Positions 1 to 8,961 of a stretch of DNA of 64,000 nucleotides are shown piece after piece. A program made the translations under genes and the position numbers. The stretch comes from Tangfeifania diversioriginum (lineage in GTDB: Bacteria > Bacteroidota > Bacteroidia > Bacteroidales > Prolixibacteraceae), in NCBI RefSeq assembly GCF_900141875.1, contig NZ_FQZE01000012.1:1-64000 (forward strand), in the 5' to 3' direction. The notes beneath the pieces were generated by a model, which was not told the origin of the DNA, made no database searches, and saw nothing but the letters and a program-made list of their open reading frames with translations. Positions within the stretch are counted from its first letter, which is position 1, and each line of letters begins with the position of its first letter.

Positions 1-199
1 CATTAAGATACTGATTATCAGGGGTTTAATCAAATATTCCGATGGTTTATTTTGCTCATTTTCAAATAGTTATCCACATTTTTAACGAAGTATTGAAAAA
101 TAGAATTCTTTTTAAATGATTTTTAAATGAACCTAAAAACGGGGTAACAGTTAACACATTCAGTTACGAAGTATTACTTTTGACCGCAAAGAAGAAAAC
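1..199. other. Left-edge non-coding stretch
   Basis: No coding region is seen here. The stretch is AT-rich and holds one perfect DnaA-box-like 9-mer (TTATCCACA, 70-78) and a possible promoter box at 175-182 for the following gene. A single 9-mer is not evidence for a replication origin. Confidence 0.5.
175..182 (+). promoter_or_regulatory. Possible -7 box of the HAD/AEC pair
   Basis: TACTTTTG fits the Bacteroidetes -7 consensus TAnnTTTG and lies 18 bases before the ATG at 200. No TTG/TTTG is seen at the expected -33 spacing, so this is a weak candidate that would give a very short leader. Confidence 0.3.
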
Positions 200-802
200 A
201 TGACATTACAAGTTCATCCTGAAGCCAAAGCGCTGATATTCGACCTCGACGGCACATTATCCAACTCATTGCCTGTGCATGTTGCCACATGGAACAAAGT
301 GGGCGAAACCTACGGGTTCACATTCGATCCGCAAATTGTGCACGAAATGACAGGCCGCCCAACCATAGAGTTTGCACGCCACATTGTTGAAAAATATAAC
401 CTCACGGCCAATCCGGAGGACATTGTAAAACTGAAACAGAAGGCATTCTGGGATTCCGCGGAACTACTTGAACCTGTGCAGGAAATAATTGCCATTGTAA
501 AAGAATATCATGGCCAACTGCCCATGTCGGTTGGTACGGGGGCAAGTCGCAAAAGTGCAGAAGTACAACTAAGCGAACTTGGAATTGCCGACTATTTTGA
601 TGCTGTTGTTTCGGCCAATGATGTGGCCAGCCATAAGCCCGAACCGGAAACTTTTTTGAAATGCGCACAGTTAATGGGAGTTGAACCAACAGCTTGCCAG
701 GTGTTTGAAGATGGCGATTTGGGAATTGAAGCCGCCAAAAAAGCCGGCATGATGGTTACCGATGTGCGGCCTCATATTAATTACGGCGAATGGGACCACT
801 AA
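200..802 (+). CDS. HAD-superfamily sugar-phosphatase (YqaB/beta-phosphoglucomutase-like)
   Basis: Predicted cytosolic phosphohydrolase of 200 residues. The nucleophile motif DLDGT is at residues 15-19, motif II is in SVGTGASRKS, the motif III Lys is in HKPEPETF and the acidic motif IV is EDGDLGIEAA. The stretch from GTGAS to the C-terminus closely resembles E. coli YqaB (fructose-1-phosphate/6-phosphogluconate phosphatase), including CAQLMGVEPT and VFEDGDLGIEAA, so a small sugar phosphate is the likely substrate. A helical cap sits at about residues 20-95. The stop codon overlaps the start of the AEC transporter gene by 13 bases, so the two are probably co-translated. Family is firm; the exact substrate is inferred. 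Confidence 0.85.
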   Translation: MTLQVHPEAKALIFDLDGTLSNSLPVHVATWNKVGETYGFTFDPQIVHEMTGRPTIEFARHIVEKYNLTANPEDIVKLKQKAFWDSAELLEPVQEIIAIVKEYHGQLPMSVGTGASRKSAEVQLSELGIADYFDAVVSANDVASHKPEPETFLKCAQLMGVEPTACQVFEDGDLGIEAAKKAGMMVTDVRPHINYGEWDH

Positions 803-1719
803 TAGTTGCACTTGAAACAGTCCTGCCCCTTTTCCTGGTAATTTTTGCAGGAGTACTGTTTTCACGCACCAAAGCCTCATCGGAACACTGGATTGACATC
901 CTGAACAAATACGCGCTGTGGATTGGTTTTCCGGCACTTGTAATTACTTCGCTGATGCACCTCGAAATCGGTGAAAATAACTACACACCTTTAATTGTTT
1001 CCAACTCGGTGTATATTATCATCTCCATTCTGCTGGCTTTTCCAATTGCCTGGATTTTCAATATGTCTGCCAATATGAAAAGGTCACTTTTTCTGATTCT
1101 GCCTTTCGGGAATGTGGCTTACCTCGGAATCCCGGTTTTGCGTAACGCCTGGGGCGATGAAATTCTGCCGGTAGCAGCTATCATCTCAGCTGTTTATGTT
1201 TTCTGGATGTTAACACTTGCCCTGATTTTAATTGAAGTTTACGGCCACCATAAAATCAGTATAAAAAAATTAATGCTTAGCCTGCTTAAAAACCCTTTGC
1301 TACTCTCTGTTTTTGCAGGCCTGGCCATAGTTTTGTTCAATATCAAATTACCCGCCTTTGTAGAGAAAACCATTGGGTTATTTTCCGACTCGGTTACAGC
1401 AGTTGTTCTATTTTCCCTCGGAATATTTCTGGGGATGCACCAACTGGGGAAAATCGGGGAATGGAAACAGGTTTTGGGTTGGTCGGTAGTAGCCATGATA
1501 ATTTTGCCGGCTGCTTTCTATTTCATCATTCAGTTTTTACCCATGCCGGCAGATCAGGTCAGAGCCACCATCGTAGATGCTGCCATGCCACTGGGTTTAA
1601 CGCCTTACGCCTTATCGATTCAGTACAAGCTTAAAACAACACTTATGGCGCGCATTGTGGTACTGAGCACACTGCTTTCCATGATTATTATTCCGCTATG
1701 GATGGTGGTTACGGGCTGA
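790..1719 (+). CDS. AEC (auxin efflux carrier) family transporter
   Basis: Integral inner-membrane permease of 309 residues with about ten hydrophobic segments spread over the whole length in the two-half arrangement of the AEC/bile-acid transporter fold. It opens with a TM helix (LETVLPLFLVIFAGVLFS) followed by LWIGFPALVITSL, the N-terminal signature region of this family. Family members move organic acids such as malate or malonate, or amino acids; the substrate here cannot be read from sequence. The ATG lies inside the end of the HAD gene, which suggests translational coupling. It converges on the COG0523 GTPase gene with 13 bases between the stops and no clear terminator hairpin. Confidence 0.8.
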   Translation: MGPLIVALETVLPLFLVIFAGVLFSRTKASSEHWIDILNKYALWIGFPALVITSLMHLEIGENNYTPLIVSNSVYIIISILLAFPIAWIFNMSANMKRSLFLILPFGNVAYLGIPVLRNAWGDEILPVAAIISAVYVFWMLTLALILIEVYGHHKISIKKLMLSLLKNPLLLSVFAGLAIVLFNIKLPAFVEKTIGLFSDSVTAVVLFSLGIFLGMHQLGKIGEWKQVLGWSVVAMIILPAAFYFIIQFLPMPADQVRATIVDAAMPLGLTPYALSIQYKLKTTLMARIVVLSTLLSMIIIPLWMVVTG

Positions 1720-1732
1720 ATTAAAAAAATTG

Positions 1733-2647
1733 TCATAATAAATCCAACTGCAAATCTTCAAAATTGCCAATAAGCACCAGCACACTTTCCGGTTTCGTCA
1801 CCAATGTTTCGCCTTCGTTCAATTCAAAACTCCCTCCCACTCCCTGCAGAATAAATTCATAAGGTTCATTTTCAAAACAAAGAATTCCTTTTACCCGGTA
1901 AACAATGCTTTTGTGAATATCGAGATTATAGGCGAGCCGGCGCATAAATTCATCTTTGTCAAGCAACTGATTGAACCGGAATGTTTTTGTATTTATTTTA
2001 GCATGTGAATGCCCTGCAGGTTCAGGATTGTGAAATTTTATTTCAGAAACAGATGAATTCAGCTTGAACTTTTCCGTTGCCCTGTTTTCAGCAAAATGAA
2101 TGGCACTAAGCGAATTCATTTCCTGAATTTTCTTTTTAAAATCTTTCTTGGGGGTATCAGTTAATTGCTCCGTTTTGGTTATCAGCACCTCATCTGCAAC
2201 AGCCAACTGCTTTAGTAAAATTTCTTTTTCGGGCTGGTTATCGAAATGAAGGGCGTCAACCATGCAAACGCAACCGTTATAGTTGTATAAAGCGTTTAAC
2301 TCATCATCCTTGAAGAATGGACGGATTACCGAAACCGGATCGGCAATTCCTGTGGTTTCAATTAACAGGTATTCGACATGAGGGAAACGTTCGGCCAGCT
2401 CCTTTAAAATTCCTTCGTATTCGTTGGTTATGGTACAGCAAATGCAACCGTCTTTCAACTCAAAAAGCCGGGTGGCATCCACACCTTTTATCAGTTGCGT
2501 ATCGATAGAAACATCGCCAAATTCATTCTCCACGAGCGCAAACTGCGTTTCCGGATTAGCTTTTAAAATACGGTTAATAAATGTGGTTTTCCCGGCTCCC
2601 AAAAAGCCGGTGACGACGGTAACCGATATTTTGTTGTGTTGACTCAT
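1733..2647 (-). CDS. CobW/COG0523 (G3E) GTPase, putative metallochaperone
   Basis: Cytosolic GTPase of 304 residues. The Walker A loop GFLGAGKTT is near the N-terminus, followed by the acidic ENEFGD segment and the metal-binding CICC (CxCC) motif that defines COG0523 metal chaperones. A CobW C-terminal-like domain follows, and a short His-containing linker (GHSHAK) may bind metal. I chose the ATG at 2647 (MSQHNKIS...) because the open frame extends further upstream but that extension is unlike the family and would overlap the permease gene. It follows glyA and the TSUP permease on the same strand, 91 bases after the permease. The metal (Zn, Co, Fe or Ni) cannot be told; no Zur-like box was recognised. 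Confidence 0.85.
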   Translation of the reverse strand: MSQHNKISVTVVTGFLGAGKTTFINRILKANPETQFALVENEFGDVSIDTQLIKGVDATRLFELKDGCICCTITNEYEGILKELAERFPHVEYLLIETTGIADPVSVIRPFFKDDELNALYNYNGCVCMVDALHFDNQPEKEILLKQLAVADEVLITKTEQLTDTPKKDFKKKIQEMNSLSAIHFAENRATEKFKLNSSVSEIKFHNPEPAGHSHAKINTKTFRFNQLLDKDEFMRRLAYNLDIHKSIVYRVKGILCFENEPYEFILQGVGGSFELNEGETLVTKPESVLVLIGNFEDLQLDLL

Positions 2648-2738
2648 TTTTATGTTGTTACCAGGCACTGCGGATTCCCGCGAAGCGATAACAATGTTGC
2701 ATTCCGCTGATTTAAAAATACGCGAATTGAAATTCGCG

Positions 2739-3494
2739 TCACCCAAATACACCAAACAAATTTAAAATAACAATAGCCAGGGAAAGGATTAACACATAGC
2801 GCACATATTTTGCCCCGCCTTTTACCGCAAAATGTGCCCCGCCCCATGCACCAATCATGTTTCCTGCAGCCAGAATAAGGCCTGCCTTCCAGTCCACCTG
2901 GTCGTGAAACATAAAAATCCCCAATGTAAATATGGTATAAATCAGGACAATAAAAAGTTTCACGGCATTTGCTTTTACCAGGTTATGCCCGCATCCGAGC
3001 ACCAACCCGGCCAGCAAAAAAAAGCCCACACCCATTTGAATAAAACCGCCGTAAAGACCGATAAAAAAGAAAATAATGTATTGCCAAAAAGTTGGTTTGG
3101 GATTAACAGCGCCTGCCCTTTCTTTTACCCACACATCAGGTTTCAGCACCACAACAAACAACAACAGCACCATTAATCCGGCAATAATTTTTTCCAGCAG
3201 TTCTGCCTTGATTTCCACCGCAAACAAAGCGCCTATTACCGAACCAACAATTGCAGGAATTGCCAGCCGGTAGTCGGTGGTAAAATCCAGTACTTTTTTC
3301 TGGTGAAACGTACGAACTCCAATCACATTTTGCAGCAAAATGGCCACACGGTTGGTTCCGTTGGCCACATTGGCAGGCAAACCGAGAAACATCAGGAGTG
3401 GCATGGTGAGCATGGAACCACCTCCGGCAGTGGTATTTATAAAACCTGCTGCCAGTCCGGTACCGAGAAGTGCAAAAACCATGTACCACTCCAT
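2739..3494 (-). CDS. TSUP family (TauE/SafE-like) permease
   Basis: Inner-membrane protein of 251 residues with about eight TM segments. The N-terminal motif GLAAGFINTTAGGGSMLTMP and the repeated GGFIQMGVGFF in the second half are characteristic of the TauE/SafE sulfite-exporter/anion permease family. Members export or import sulfite, sulfoacetate, taurine-derived anions or small organic sulfur compounds; the substrate here is unknown. It lies 56 bases downstream of glyA and 91 bases upstream of the COG0523 GTPase, all on the minus strand, so a three-gene transcript is likely, although the products have no obvious shared pathway. Confidence 0.82.
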   Translation of the reverse strand: MEWYMVFALLGTGLAAGFINTTAGGGSMLTMPLLMFLGLPANVANGTNRVAILLQNVIGVRTFHQKKVLDFTTDYRLAIPAIVGSVIGALFAVEIKAELLEKIIAGLMVLLLFVVVLKPDVWVKERAGAVNPKPTFWQYIIFFFIGLYGGFIQMGVGFFLLAGLVLGCGHNLVKANAVKLFIVLIYTIFTLGIFMFHDQVDWKAGLILAAGNMIGAWGGAHFAVKGGAKYVRYVLILSLAIVILNLFGVFG

Positions 3495-3550
3495 AAATCA
3501 GTTTAAAGTTTCGAGTTCAAAGTTAAAAGTTCTGGCCCGGGAGATCAGAA

Positions 3551-4831
3551 TTAATAAGCAAACAACGGATAATCTTTCATCATCTGCTTCACTTTTTCGC
3601 TTACTGCTTTCAGCATTTTCTCCTCTTCGATGTTTCCAACAACATCGTCAATCAGCTGAACAACCACCGGCATCAACTCCTCTTTTACACCACGGGTTGT
3701 AATGGCAGGGGTTCCCACACGTAAACCTGAAGTTTGAAACGGCGATCGGCTATCGAATGGAACCATGTTTTTATTGACGGTAATTTCGGCCTGAACCAGG
3801 GTGTTTTCCACCTGCTTGCCGGTAATTCCGGGATATTTTGTACGCAAATCAATTAACATCGAATGGTTGTCGGTTCCGCCGGAAATCACTTTGTAACCCA
3901 TATCAATAAAAGCCTGTGCCATCACCTGAGCATTCTTTTTTACCTGCGCCTGGTATGCCTTAAACGAAGGATCGAGCGCTTCGCCAAAGGCAACTGCTTT
4001 TGATGCAATTACATGCTCAAGCGGCCCGCCCTGCTGACCGGGAAAAACGGCAGAATCGAACAGCGACGACATTTTACGCACCGTGCCTTTGCGGGTTGTA
4101 ACGCCCCATGGGTTTTCAAAATCTTCTCCCATAAGAATAATTCCACCACGCGGGCCACGCAATGTTTTATGCGTGGTTGAAGTAACAACGTGCGCATACT
4201 TCATAGGATTGTCGAGCAAATCGGCAGCAATCAACCCGGCCGGGTGGGCCATATCCACCATGAACAGTGCTCCCACACTGTCGGCAATTTCGCGCATGCG
4301 CTTGTAGTCCCACTCGCGGCTGTAAGCCGAAGCGCCGCCGATTATAAGTTTGGGGTTGTGTTCTTTTGCCAGTGCTTCCATTTCGTCGTAATCGACTAAA
4401 CCGCTGTCTTCTTTTACCTTGTAGGCTACCGGATTATAAAGAATTCCGGATGAGTTCACCGGTGAACCATGAGAAAGGTGACCGCCGTGTGACAAATCGA
4501 GCCCCAGAAATGTATCACCCGGTTTCAGTATCACACTTAAAACCGCTTGGTTGGCCTGCGCTCCGGAGTGGGGCTGCACGTTGGCCCATTCGGCACCGTA
4601 CAATTCTTTTATACGATCGATGGCCAGCTGCTCGGTTTGATCAACAAACTGGCAGCCCCCGTAATAGCGCTTTCCCGGGTAACCTTCGGCATATTTGTTG
4701 GTCATTACCGAGCCCATGGCTTCCAGCACCTGGTCGCTCACAAAATTTTCGGATGCAATCAATTCAATCCCGCCCAACTGGCGTTCTTTTTCTTTCCGGA
4801 TGATATCAAAAACCTGCGTATCTCGTTTCAT
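3551..4831 (-). CDS. glyA: Serine hydroxymethyltransferase
   Basis: PLP enzyme that interconverts serine plus tetrahydrofolate with glycine plus methylene-tetrahydrofolate, the main one-carbon source. It is 426 residues, a normal bacterial length. Recognisable segments are [15 protein letters not shown] near the N-terminus, [10 protein letters not shown], and the PLP-lysine segment [16 protein letters not shown]. The C-terminal [12 protein letters not shown] is also typical. The ATG at 4831 gives the standard N-terminus (MKRDTQVFD). A TAnnTTTG box lies just upstream at 4857-4864. It is probably the first gene of a run with the TSUP permease and COG0523 GTPase. Confidence 0.97.
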   Translation of the reverse strand: MKRDTQVFDIIRKEKERQLGGIELIASENFVSDQVLEAMGSVMTNKYAEGYPGKRYYGGCQFVDQTEQLAIDRIKELYGAEWANVQPHSGAQANQAVLSVILKPGDTFLGLDLSHGGHLSHGSPVNSSGILYNPVAYKVKEDSGLVDYDEMEALAKEHNPKLIIGGASAYSREWDYKRMREIADSVGALFMVDMAHPAGLIAADLLDNPMKYAHVVTSTTHKTLRGPRGGIILMGEDFENPWGVTTRKGTVRKMSSLFDSAVFPGQQGGPLEHVIASKAVAFGEALDPSFKAYQAQVKKNAQVMAQAFIDMGYKVISGGTDNHSMLIDLRTKYPGITGKQVENTLVQAEITVNKNMVPFDSRSPFQTSGLRVGTPAITTRGVKEELMPVVVQLIDDVVGNIEEEKMLKAVSEKVKQMMKDYPLFAY

Positions 4832-4856
4832 TTCTGCTAAACTTAAAATTTAAATT

Positions 4857-4864
4857 CAAAGGTA
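4857..4864 (-). promoter_or_regulatory. Putative glyA -7 promoter box
   Basis: Read on the minus strand this is TACCTTTG, a full match to the Bacteroidetes -7 consensus TAnnTTTG, placed 26 bases before the glyA start. The -33 element is not clear. Confidence 0.45.
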
Positions 4865-4988
4865 ATATATTTTAAACCGTCACTTTGTTCATATACCCCG
4901 GAAAATCTCATTATTTTTAAACACTTAAAATTGAATTGCTGCCTGAAAACTAAAAACATTCCTTGCAGCTATTGGAAAACATAACAAT

Positions 4989-5384
4989 ATGAACCAAAAA
5001 AAATACCGTCCTCAACTATTAAGTGCCCTCTGTATTTTAACTTTTATTGGAAGCTCGGTTGGTTTTATCGGCTATTTTCTGGCATCTCTTTTTTTTGAAC
5101 AGGTTGGAGAACTTATTATCAAATATTCCTCATGGCATTCGGTGGAAGCAATTTCGCCGGTTTATTTTACTTTACTAATGGCATTGTTTGCCCTTTCGCT
5201 TACAGGGGCTATTCGCATGTGGAAACTCCACCGCGACGGATTTTTCCTCTATATTTTTGCCCAGTTATTAATTTTGTTCCTCCCCTTTTTGTGGATAAAC
5301 CCACAGGCTTTTTCAGAAACCAATGCCATTTTTACAACCGTTTTTATTGTGGGGTACAGCATCAATCTGAAATACCTGAAATAA
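4989..5384 (+). CDS. Small four-helix membrane protein, unknown function
   Basis: A 131-residue protein with four hydrophobic helices (about residues 13-38, 55-75, 80-100 and 105-125) separated by short polar loops. I do not recognise a family. The small size and even helix spacing are common among Bacteroidetes DUF membrane proteins. It is transcribed away from glyA and followed 77 bases later by the GH2 gene on the same strand. No signal peptidase site or catalytic motif is visible. Coding is supported by the continuous hydrophobic pattern and the ATG, but its role is unknown. Confidence 0.65.
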   Translation: MNQKKYRPQLLSALCILTFIGSSVGFIGYFLASLFFEQVGELIIKYSSWHSVEAISPVYFTLLMALFALSLTGAIRMWKLHRDGFFLYIFAQLLILFLPFLWINPQAFSETNAIFTTVFIVGYSINLKYLK

Positions 5385-5461
5385 CCGGAGGCGATAATTT
5401 TCAAAATCATTTAGGCAATTTAGCCATTTCATGAGTCGTTTAAATAAACAATTATTAGCAA

Positions 5462-8347
5462 ATGAAAGTCAAAACATTTTTTTCACTCGTTCTGATCTCC
5501 GGACTTATTTTCAATTTTTCGTGTACAAACACCGAATTTCAATCTGCCCGCGAAACCATGAATTTGAGCGGCACGTGGCAATTTGCGCTCGATTCTTCGC
5601 AAGCAGGCATTCAGCAAAAATGGTTTGAAAATTCATTGACTGAAACGGTTAAACTGCCTGGTACACTGGATGAAAACAACAAAGGAATTTTGAATACCAA
5701 CCGCGAAGAAACCATGCGGCTATCGCGTGAACGAACCTACGAGGGACGGGCCTGGTACCAAAAAGAAATCGATATTGATGAAAGCTGGAGCGGAAAAGAA
5801 ATTTTCCTGACACTCGAGCGGACAAAACCCACAAAAGTTTGGGTGGACAAACAATTTATCGGGGAAAATTCAACTATTCTTTCGCCACAAAAATATAACC
5901 TGACAGATGCCTTAACGCCCGGCAAACACCGGCTAACCATTTTAGTGGATAACGGGAATTCGGTACCAGGTGGAATTAAAGGTTCGCACGCATGGACGGA
6001 GCACACCCAAACCAACTGGAACGGAATTATTGGCGAAATAAAATTAGAAGCCACGGCAAAAGATTACATCGAATCGCTGAAGGTGGTTCCGGATATTAAA
6101 CAAAATGAAGCGGTTACCACTTTGAGCATCTTTTACAGTGGTGAAGCCGAACAGCAGGGTAAAGTAGAACTTTCGGCCTCGGCGTGGAACACTTCCGAAG
6201 AACACAACCCGAAAAACAAAACCTACGAAATTACGTTAAACCCGGGCCAAAACCGGATAGTGCTGAAATACCCGATGGGTGAAAAAGTAAAATTATGGAG
6301 CGAATTCCATCCGGCACTTTACAAATTAACCGCTGAATTAATCACTGGCCAAAGTACCGACAACCTGCAAACCGATTTTGGTTTTCGTGAGTTTTCTACT
6401 TCAGGAACCCAATTTACCATTAACGGAATTACTACCTTTTTGCGGGGCGATCATAACGCCTGCGTATTCCCACTAACCGCCCACCCGCCAATGAATGTAG
6501 AGCACTGGCAGGAACTTTTCCAAACAGCCAAATCGTATGGCATCAACCACTACCGTTACCATTCGTGGACACCACCAAAAGCCGCTTTTATTGCCGCCGA
6601 CATGGAGGGAATTTACATGCAGCCCGAAACTCCTTTCTGGGGAAGTTTAAAAGATGACGATCCTTCCGGATTGAATGAATTTCTGCTGAACGAAGGCGAA
6701 AATATTTTAAAGGAATACGGCAACCACGCGTCGTTTGTGATGTTTGCGCTGGGCAATGAACTGAGCGGCAGTTTCGGCCAGATGCAAAAAATGGTGGAGC
6801 AGCTCCGGCCGCTGGCACCAGAAAAATTGTTTGCTTATGGTTCCAATAATTACCTCGGAACACGCGGCCAGGCCGAAGGCGAAGATTTTTTTGTCACCTG
6901 TCGCGTGGGGCCCGACACCGATAACTCTTACAGCACGCACGTTCGTGCTTCGTTTTCGTTTGCCGATGCATGGGAAGGCGGCTACCTGAACGGGACGTAT
7001 CCTTCAACCGACAGAAATTACGCTAAAGCCATCAGCAAATGTTCGGTTCCGGTTGTTGGCCACGAAATTGCGCAGTTTCAGGTGTATCCCAATTTTGATA
7101 AAATTGAGAAATACACCGGCGTATTGAAACCCTGGAACCTTGAAGTTTTTCAGCGTCGTTTGGAAACCGCCGGCATGGCCGATCAGGCCGATGATTTTTT
7201 CAATGCTTCCGGAAAACTAAGTGCACTTTGTTACCGCGCCGACATTGAAATGGCATTGCGAACACCCGGTTTTGGCGGTTTTCAGTTGCTCGATTTGCAA
7301 GATTTTCCGGGACAGGGAACCGCACTGGTGGGAATGCTCGATGCATTTATGGACAGCAAAGGCCTGATTTCTCCGGAAGAATTTTCACAGTTTAATAACC
7401 ACGTGGTTCCGCTGTTGATTATGGAAAAATACTGCTGGACAAATCCGGAAACATTCGACGCAAGCATCAAAGTGGCCAACTACGCTGCAAACGACCTGCA
7501 AAACCAGGAAGTATCGTGGCTACTTAAAAATGACAACGAAAAAATTGTCGCAAGCGGTTCACAAAAAAGTACAATTCCGCAAGGTAAATTAGCTGAAACC
7601 AACACCATTCAACTTTCGCTTTCTGACATCGAAAGTCCGCAAAAACTGATGCTGGAAATTACGCTTCCGGGAACAGATTACAAAAACAGTTACCCGGTTT
7701 GGGTTTATCCTGAAAATAATAATATTGAAATTCCGGCTGGCCTGCTGATAGCTGACAGTCCGGATGCCAAAGTCGTTCAAAAACTGAAAGAAGGCGGCAA
7801 AGTGTTGCTTTTCCCGGATCATGAAAAATTTGAGGAATTTTCGGTTGGCGGACTTTTCACCACCGATTTCTGGAATTATAAAATGTTTAAAGGCATTTCT
7901 GAAAACATGAATAAACCCGTTTCCCCGGGGACAATGGGAATTCTTACCAATCCGGAACATCCGCTTTTCAATTCGTTTCCCACCGAATTTCATAGCAACT
8001 GGCAGTGGTGGCCCATTGTAAAAAAGAGCCGTCCGTTTATTCTCGATTTGGCACCCGAAGGTTATAAACCACTCGTTCAGGTAATCGACAACATCGAGCG
8101 GAACCACAAACTGGGACTGATTTTCGAATTTAATGTGGGCAACGGGAAACTGCTGGTTTGCATGTCGGATTTAAAAGCTGCTCAGGAAAAACCGGAAGCA
8201 CGGCAATTGTACCGCAGCATCTTGGAATACTTGGATTCTGATAATTTTCAACCTTCAACAGAAATTTCTTTTGAAGGATTAAACACGCTGTTTTCGACAA
8301 AGCCTACCGAAAAAAATATTCAAACTATTGGAAATATCTCGTACTAA
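5462..8347 (+). CDS. GH2-family glycoside hydrolase lipoprotein
   Basis: Exported 961-residue glycosidase. A lipoprotein signal ends in a lipobox-like segment before Cys21 (GLIFNFSC), so it is probably membrane-anchored. An N-terminal jelly-roll sugar-binding domain (about 35-195, with the GH2 hallmark LSGTWQF) is followed by an immunoglobulin-like domain (about 200-320) and the TIM barrel. The acid/base Glu is E433 in ALGNELSGS and the nucleophile candidate is E535 in VGHEIAQ. The C-terminal ~270 residues are a further beta-rich region plus a flavodoxin-like segment seen in some large GH2 enzymes. Beta-galactosidase/beta-glucuronidase-type activity is likely, but the sugar is not determinable. 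No susC/susD pair is adjacent. A GH16 remnant overlaps the stop codon. Confidence 0.85.
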   Translation: MKVKTFFSLVLISGLIFNFSCTNTEFQSARETMNLSGTWQFALDSSQAGIQQKWFENSLTETVKLPGTLDENNKGILNTNREETMRLSRERTYEGRAWYQKEIDIDESWSGKEIFLTLERTKPTKVWVDKQFIGENSTILSPQKYNLTDALTPGKHRLTILVDNGNSVPGGIKGSHAWTEHTQTNWNGIIGEIKLEATAKDYIESLKVVPDIKQNEAVTTLSIFYSGEAEQQGKVELSASAWNTSEEHNPKNKTYEITLNPGQNRIVLKYPMGEKVKLWSEFHPALYKLTAELITGQSTDNLQTDFGFREFSTSGTQFTINGITTFLRGDHNACVFPLTAHPPMNVEHWQELFQTAKSYGINHYRYHSWTPPKAAFIAADMEGIYMQPETPFWGSLKDDDPSGLNEFLLNEGENILKEYGNHASFVMFALGNELSGSFGQMQKMVEQLRPLAPEKLFAYGSNNYLGTRGQAEGEDFFVTCRVGPDTDNSYSTHVRASFSFADAWEGGYLNGTYPSTDRNYAKAISKCSVPVVGHEIAQFQVYPNFDKIEKYTGVLKPWNLEVFQRRLETAGMADQADDFFNASGKLSALCYRADIEMALRTPGFGGFQLLDLQDFPGQGTALVGMLDAFMDSKGLISPEEFSQFNNHVVPLLIMEKYCWTNPETFDASIKVANYAANDLQNQEVSWLLKNDNEKIVASGSQKSTIPQGKLAETNTIQLSLSDIESPQKLMLEITLPGTDYKNSYPVWVYPENNNIEIPAGLLIADSPDAKVVQKLKEGGKVLLFPDHEKFEEFSVGGLFTTDFWNYKMFKGISENMNKPVSPGTMGILTNPEHPLFNSFPTEFHSNWQWWPIVKKSRPFILDLAPEGYKPLVQVIDNIERNHKLGLIFEFNVGNGKLLVCMSDLKAAQEKPEARQLYRSILEYLDSDNFQPSTEISFEGLNTLFSTKPTEKNIQTIGNISY

Positions 8348-8385
8348 TGGAGGTGGATTATGTACGCGTTTACCAGGAAATTATT
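8347..8385 (+). pseudogene. Scar of a lost GH16 (laminarinase-like) gene 3' end
   Basis: A frame opening at the ATG that overlaps the GH2 stop codon encodes MEVDYVRVYQ, which is the C-terminal signature strand of GH16 endoglucanases/laminarinases (xxVDYVRVYQ at the very end of the enzyme). Nothing upstream in this frame resembles GH16, so only the last dozen codons survive. The frame then runs on into unrelated sequence overlapping the lipoprotein gene. I read it as a deletion scar that joined the GH2 3' end to the tail of a former neighbouring GH16 gene. The motif match is seen; the deletion history is inference. Confidence 0.55.
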
Positions 8386-8413
8386 AACAGATATAAATTT
8401 AAAAATCCAAAAA

Positions 8414-8851
8414 ATGAAAAGAGTAACATTTTTAATTTTAGTTTTTTTCATGGCGTTTGCCGTGAGTTGCAACCAAAACCGGAATCAAAATTCACAACAA
8501 AATGTTGGCAACGGCGGAGAGGTAGGCCCGGGAAATTTTAATCCTGAATCGTTTGCCGGGGCCCAAGTAAAATTGATGAGCGAAATGCTCGAATTATCCA
8601 GCGAGCAGGCCGACCAAATGCATGAAATTATGATAAATGGATTTGAATCCATGCGCCAAATGGGTGAAGATTTGCAGCAGAACGGTGGTGGAATGGAGGG
8701 TATGCGCGAAAAAATGATGGAACTGCGTGAAAAGCAGGATGAAAAAATCAAGGCGATTTTGTCGGATAATCAGTGGGAAAAATACGAGGAGTATCAGGAA
8801 GAAATGAGAAACCGCTGGCAGCAGGGAGGCGGTTTTGGCGGCCGGCGTTAA
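8414..8851 (+). CDS. Small Met/Gln-rich lipoprotein, Spy/LTXXQ-like
   Basis: A 145-residue exported lipoprotein. The ATG at 8414 gives a clean signal (MKRVTFLILVFFMAFAVSC) with the lipobox Cys at residue 19; the frame extends 18 codons further upstream but that extension would spoil the signal. The mature part has a low-complexity Asn/Gln linker, then a long amphipathic helical region with LSSEQADQMHEIM and SDNQWEKYEEYQEEM, repeats like those of periplasmic Spy/CpxP-type chaperones or metal-resistance sensors, and a Gly/Arg-rich end (GGGFGGRR). Function is unproven. Two terminator hairpins follow. Confidence 0.65.
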   Translation: MKRVTFLILVFFMAFAVSCNQNRNQNSQQNVGNGGEVGPGNFNPESFAGAQVKLMSEMLELSSEQADQMHEIMINGFESMRQMGEDLQQNGGGMEGMREKMMELREKQDEKIKAILSDNQWEKYEEYQEEMRNRWQQGGGFGGRR

Positions 8852-8867
8852 TTTCTTAACCAGTGTG

Positions 8868-8910
8868 GGAACCGTTCTTTTCTTTCAGAGAACGGTTCCT
8901 TTTCTATTTC
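8868..8910. terminator. Bidirectional terminator hairpin 1
   Basis: An 11-bp perfect stem (GGAACCGTTCT at 8868-8878 with AGAACGGTTCC at 8889-8899) with a 10-base loop and a following T-rich run. It lies between the convergent lipoprotein and sucB genes. Confidence 0.8.
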
Positions 8911-8925
8911 ATTACTCGAATTGAC

Positions 8926-8958
8926 AGAACCGTTCATTCAGAGAACGGTTCTCTTTTT
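8926..8958. terminator. Bidirectional terminator hairpin 2
   Basis: A second 10-bp stem (AGAACCGTTC at 8926-8935 with GAACGGTTCT at 8943-8952) followed by CTTTTTT. Its arms are the same sequence as in hairpin 1, so one arose by local duplication. It directly abuts the sucB stop codon. Confidence 0.75.
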
Positions 8959-8961
8959 TAA

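Noticed and set aside
70-78. Perfect DnaA box (TTATCCACA) as a sign of an origin
   Set aside because: Only one box was found, without a cluster of boxes, a dnaA/dnaN neighbourhood or an AT-rich unwinding pattern beyond the local base composition.
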